A DNA stretch of 8,930 nt from Microcaldota archaeon (lineage in GTDB: Archaea > Micrarchaeota > Micrarchaeia > Micrarchaeales > CABMGC01), in contig JASHTL010000082.1 in the NCBI GenBank assembly GCA_030040595.1, forward strand, positions 1 to 8,930, given 5' to 3'. This document shows, one piece after another, positions 6,304 through 8,930 of this stretch (the first letter of the stretch is position 1; each line of letters starts with the position of its first letter). Below the pieces are notes generated by a model. That model saw only the letters and a list, made by a program, of their open reading frames with translations. It made no database searches and was not told where the DNA came from. Both the position numbers and the translations under genes were made by a program.

Positions 6304-7221
6304 CTATTCCTTCTTCTGGAAATATTCGCGCACGCGCAATGCGGCCTTTACGCCGCTGCCAGATGCGGTGGCGGCCTGCCTGTAGAGATGGTCTGCGACG
6401 TCTCCCGCAACATAAACGCCGTCTATATCGGTGAGCACGTCTTCCTTTGTTATCAGGTATCCGTTCTCGTTTGTCTGGAGCTGGCCCTTGAATATGCCGG
6501 TGTTTGGCGCATATCCTATTGCTACGAAAACGCCGTCTATTAGCATCTCCGTGATCTTGTTATCCAACACGTTCCTTATCCTTACGCCATTCACTGAGCC
6601 GTTCCCTTTTATCTCTTCGATAACCGAGTTCCACAACACCTTTATCTTAGGATTATTCATGGCGCGCTCGGCCATTATCTTGCTAGCCCTGAACGAATCG
6701 CGCCGATGCACAATTGTAACGCTCTTTGCGAACCTCGTGAGGAATATCGAGTCCTCCATTGCCGTGTCACCGCCACCTACAACTATCACGTTTTTGTTCC
6801 TAAAGAAGGGCCCATCGCATGTGCCGCAGCTAGATACGCCATGACCAATGAACCTCTTCTCAGAGTCTATGCCAAGCCATTTCGCGTTTGCGCCGGTTGC
6901 TATTATCAGAGTTTCTGTCTCGTAATTCTTTCCTTCGGCAGTGACCTTGAAAGGCCTTGACTTGAGGTCCACGGCCGTGGCATCTCCGTCAATGAATCTT
7001 GTTCCGAACTTCTCCGCCTGCCTTCTCATCTGCGCGACGAACTCTGGACCCATGATCCCGTCAGGAAATCCAGGTATGTTCTCGACAACAGTGGTCAGGG
7101 ATAACTGGCCGCCGGCGGTGAACCCAGCTATCACCAGAGGCTCGAAGCCTTCTCTGGCCGTGTATATGGCCGCTGATAGCCCTGCTGGTCCTCCTCCAAG
7201 TATTATAACTTTCTCAACCAT
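6304..7221 (-). CDS. trxB: Thioredoxin reductase
   Basis: 305 residues, typical for the low-molecular-weight bacterial/archaeal enzyme. The FAD-binding motif is VIILGGGPAGLSAA (5-18). The redox centre is SSCGTCDG (Cys132, Cys135); Gly-Thr replaces the commoner Ala-Thr between the cysteines. NADPH binding is shown by VVGGGDTAMED (147-157) and HRRDSFRA (172-179), whose arginines contact the 2'-phosphate. The second FAD segment is VYVAGDVADHLYRQAATASG (269-288). It passes electrons from NADPH via FAD and the disulfide to thioredoxin-like proteins in the cytoplasm. No thioredoxin gene is seen in the window. It leads a likely two-gene operon with the GT2 gene and diverges from the nuclease gene. 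Confidence 0.95.
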   Translation of the reverse strand: MVEKVIILGGGPAGLSAAIYTAREGFEPLVIAGFTAGGQLSLTTVVENIPGFPDGIMGPEFVAQMRRQAEKFGTRFIDGDATAVDLKSRPFKVTAEGKNYETETLIIATGANAKWLGIDSEKRFIGHGVSSCGTCDGPFFRNKNVIVVGGGDTAMEDSIFLTRFAKSVTIVHRRDSFRASKIMAERAMNNPKIKVLWNSVIEEIKGNGSVNGVRIRNVLDNKITEMLIDGVFVAIGYAPNTGIFKGQLQTNENGYLITKEDVLTDIDGVYVAGDVADHLYRQAATASGSGVKAALRVREYFQKKE

Positions 7222-7262
7222 AAATCGACCGGGTATTGTAATAGTAAATTTCGCTAATCAGG

Positions 7263-7270
7263 TATATAAA
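7263..7270. promoter_or_regulatory. TATA element in the trxB/nuclease divergent gap
   Basis: TATATAAA within GGTATATAAAGG lies in the 82-base gap. For the plus strand it would start transcription near 7292, giving a leader of about 12 bases before the ATG at 7304. Read on the minus strand it is TTTATATA, also a good box, giving trxB a leader of about 19 bases. A weaker AATTTACTAT (7241-7250, minus) is at leaderless distance from the trxB ATG and is the alternative for that gene. Confidence 0.5.
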
Positions 7271-7303
7271 GGCTGATACCCTATCCGACACAAGGGCGAC
7301 TGG

Positions 7304-8263
7304 ATGGGATTGCGCGTTAACGGGCATCGTGTGGCGCTGGACAGGCATGAGCCTGACTCTGACCTAAATTTCGTATCTCATGCGCATTCCGACCACACCT
7401 CGGGCATAAGGAAAGGGAAGGGCACCATAACGAGCGAGGTGACGAGGGCGCTACTGGAAAGTAAGGGGAAGAAGGTCACAATGGCTGCAGTGCCCCCTGG
7501 CGTAAGACTGCTGAACGCAGGGCACATGTTCGGTTCGAGGCAGTTTTACGTTGACTCTGATCAGAACGGCTATTCCGTTGTCTACACAGGTGACTACCAG
7601 ATGCAGAAGGCCTATGCTACCGAGGGCATAGAGGTCAGGAAGGCTGACGTGCTGATAATCGACTCGACATACCCGAACCCGAACGTGGTCTTTGATTCCC
7701 GTGAGGATGTAATAGCAGCGATACAGTGCTACACCAAACAGAAAGTGAACTGGGGAACGGTTCTCTTCGGAGCCTATTCTGCGGGAAAGGCGCAGGAGCT
7801 GATCAGCATATTCAATGAGATCGGCATTGCGCCGGTAGTGGACGAGAAGGTCGGAGAGATAAATAAAGTATATACCTCCTTCGGGGTAAGGCTGGACTAC
7901 GAGGTAGCCTCGGAATCGCAGCCGCGAGACAATTTCGTCGGCATAGTTAACATATCGAAGCTCACCCAGAACAAGATTGAGGTGGAAAGGAGGACCGAGA
8001 GGCGGGCCTTTACCGCTGTTGCGACTGGATGGGCAAAGGTCATGACTTTCGAGACAGATGTGCAGTTCCCGCTGAGCGACCACGCGGACTTCAAGCAGGC
8101 GCTGGAATACGTAAGCCTGTGCGAGCCCAAGGTCATTTACACCGTAGGCTCACAGTCAGGAATCTTCGCGCTGCAGCTCCAGAAGGCAGGCTACTCCGCA
8201 AGCCCGTTCTTCCAGGGTGCGCTGGACGAGCAGATGATAAAAGCCATTGCCAATGGCAGATGA
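7304..8263 (+). CDS. Metallo-beta-lactamase/beta-CASP-type nuclease (COG1236-like)
   Basis: 319 residues. The metal-binding core is complete through motif B: SHAHSDH (25-31; His26, His28, Asp30, His31), AGHMFGS (His74), YTGDY (Asp97), motif A IDSTYP (Asp120) and motif B PLSDHADF (His260). The expected motif C position reads IYTVGSQS, with Val281 where RNA-processing members have His. A Val there is typical of the SNM1/Artemis DNA-nuclease branch. The protein resembles short archaeal and ligase-associated exonucleases annotated as mRNA 3'-end processing factors. It lacks the KH domains of aCPSF1 and is shorter than typical aCPSF2. I infer a cytoplasmic exo- or endonuclease acting on DNA or RNA; the substrate is open. 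The start fits a family N-terminus with about 25 residues before the HxHxDH motif. Confidence 0.85.
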   Translation: MGLRVNGHRVALDRHEPDSDLNFVSHAHSDHTSGIRKGKGTITSEVTRALLESKGKKVTMAAVPPGVRLLNAGHMFGSRQFYVDSDQNGYSVVYTGDYQMQKAYATEGIEVRKADVLIIDSTYPNPNVVFDSREDVIAAIQCYTKQKVNWGTVLFGAYSAGKAQELISIFNEIGIAPVVDEKVGEINKVYTSFGVRLDYEVASESQPRDNFVGIVNISKLTQNKIEVERRTERRAFTAVATGWAKVMTFETDVQFPLSDHADFKQALEYVSLCEPKVIYTVGSQSGIFALQLQKAGYSASPFFQGALDEQMIKAIANGR

Positions 8264-8267
8264 GCAG

Positions 8268-8280
8268 TTTTAAAGTTTTA
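8268..8280 (+). promoter_or_regulatory. TATA-like box of the UbiA gene
   Basis: TTTTAAAGTTTTA starts five bases after the nuclease stop. The centre of TTTTAAA is about 27 bases before the ATG at 8298, fitting a leaderless message from its own promoter. An AGGTG (8280-8284) also precedes the ATG but at 13 bases, which is long for a ribosome site. It would matter only if transcripts read through from the nuclease gene. Confidence 0.45.
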
Positions 8281-8297
8281 GGTGCATCTTAATTAAC

Positions 8298-8930
8298 ATG
8301 TCTAAGCTTGGCGCAGTCTTCAGGCTCACAAGGATAGAACACAGCCTGATGCTTGTCGTGGCGGTAATAGCCGCGGAGCTGATCTCCGGAGGCATACCGT
8401 ACCTTCCTATATTCGTGCTCAGCCTGATAACGCCAATATTCATAAGCGTGGGCGCTTTCGCGATAAACGATTATTATGACGTTGCGGTGGATAGGGCGAA
8501 CAAGAAGAAAAGGCCCTTGGTGACCGGCGAGCTCACGAGATGCGATGCCCTTGCGATAACGTATCTCTGCATGGCGATAGGAATAGCTGCGAGCATACCG
8601 ATAAACGAGTATGCGTTCCTGATATCGGTAATCTTCGCGGGCCTATCGCTACTCTACAGCTACAGGCTCAAGGAGGTCCTCTTCTGGGGCAACGCCTACA
8701 TAGCCTTCTCGATGGCCATACCGTTCATCTACGGCAGCTATGTGGAGAGCAGCAGTATCGGCGTTGCAATAATGCTTGTTGCGGCAATGATCTTCTTTAG
8801 CGGCCTTGCCCGCGAGATGCACGGGACAATACGCGACATCAAGGGCGACGCCAGGGTAAGGAATGTCAGGAGCTTTGCAAAGGCCTTCGGAATAAAAGCG
8901 TCGGCGTATATAGCGCTGCTTTTCTACATC
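8298..8930 (+). CDS. UbiA-family prenyltransferase, digeranylgeranylglyceryl phosphate synthase-like (partial)
   Basis: 211 codons are present, starting with MSKLGAVFRLTRIEHS and open at the right edge, so the last helices are missing (family length is about 280-300). The first Asp-rich motif is NDYYDVAVDRANKKKRPL (57-74), matching NDxxDxxxDxxN...RP. The second is IRDIKGDARV (178-187; Asp180, Asp184). Together these bind magnesium and the prenyl diphosphate. Several membrane helices are visible between the motifs. In archaea the commonest UbiA relative adds the second geranylgeranyl chain to glycerol phosphate in ether-lipid synthesis, and REMHGTIRDIKGD fits that group. Other UbiA enzymes (quinone, chlorophyll or heme side chains) cannot be excluded from this fragment. 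It starts 34 bases after the nuclease gene on the same strand. Confidence 0.88.
   Translation, partial: MSKLGAVFRLTRIEHSLMLVVAVIAAELISGGIPYLPIFVLSLITPIFISVGAFAINDYYDVAVDRANKKKRPLVTGELTRCDALAITYLCMAIGIAASIPINEYAFLISVIFAGLSLLYSYRLKEVLFWGNAYIAFSMAIPFIYGSYVESSSIGVAIMLVAAMIFFSGLAREMHGTIRDIKGDARVRNVRSFAKAFGIKASAYIALLFYI

Noticed and set aside
5761..6543. A 260-codon plus-strand ORF
   Set aside because: It lies antisense to the GT2 and trxB genes, crosses their boundary, and has no recognisable motif, while both minus-strand genes have complete family motifs.
7451..8083. A 210-codon minus-strand ORF
   Set aside because: Antisense shadow of the beta-lactamase-fold nuclease, which carries all its metal-binding motifs.

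Overview
The window looks like part of an archaeal chromosome, most likely from a DPANN-type lineage; a Micrarchaeota/ARMAN-like host is my inference and was not tested. Four things point this way. One protein starts with a pilin-type N-terminus containing SAIEYLTDYGWAIL, a form I associate with DPANN archaea. There is a UbiA prenyltransferase of the archaeal membrane-lipid type. Archaeal TATA-like boxes lie about 26 nt upstream of several start codons, as leaderless transcripts require. Isoleucine ATA and arginine AGG codons are heavily used. I see no tRNA, rRNA, CRISPR array, insertion sequence or prophage.

Left part (1-1689, minus strand): a large cell-surface protein, cut by the window edge at its C-terminus. 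It is made of a prepilin-like anchor, a small N-terminal domain, a Thr/Ser-rich linker, three 79-residue repeats and a glycine-rich tail. The repeats are exactly 237 bp long and form a mosaic. The roughly 400-base gap that follows (1690-2085) holds promoter-like sites, an inverted repeat and one possible 40-codon ORF.

Middle (2086-5589): a multi-membrane GT-C type glycosyltransferase (+) faces a small four-helix membrane protein with a 15-residue Asp/Glu run (-). That gene diverges from an M20-family metallopeptidase (+). The membrane protein and the peptidase appear to share one symmetrical TATA element.

Right part (5596-8930): a dolichyl-phosphate-sugar synthase-like GT2 enzyme sits downstream of a thioredoxin reductase in a probable minus-strand operon. 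The reductase diverges from a metallo-beta-lactamase/beta-CASP-type nuclease (+). A partial UbiA prenyltransferase (+) follows and runs off the right edge.

A possible theme is cell-surface construction. The GT2 enzyme could load a sugar on a polyprenyl phosphate, the GT-C enzyme could transfer it outside the membrane, and the sequon- and Thr/Ser-rich surface protein is a plausible acceptor. The UbiA enzyme belongs to membrane-lipid synthesis. The peptidase, reductase and nuclease look like housekeeping genes. The least explained items are the architecture and repeat history of the surface protein, the acidic membrane protein, the two symmetrical divergent promoters, and the small ORF at 1918-2040.
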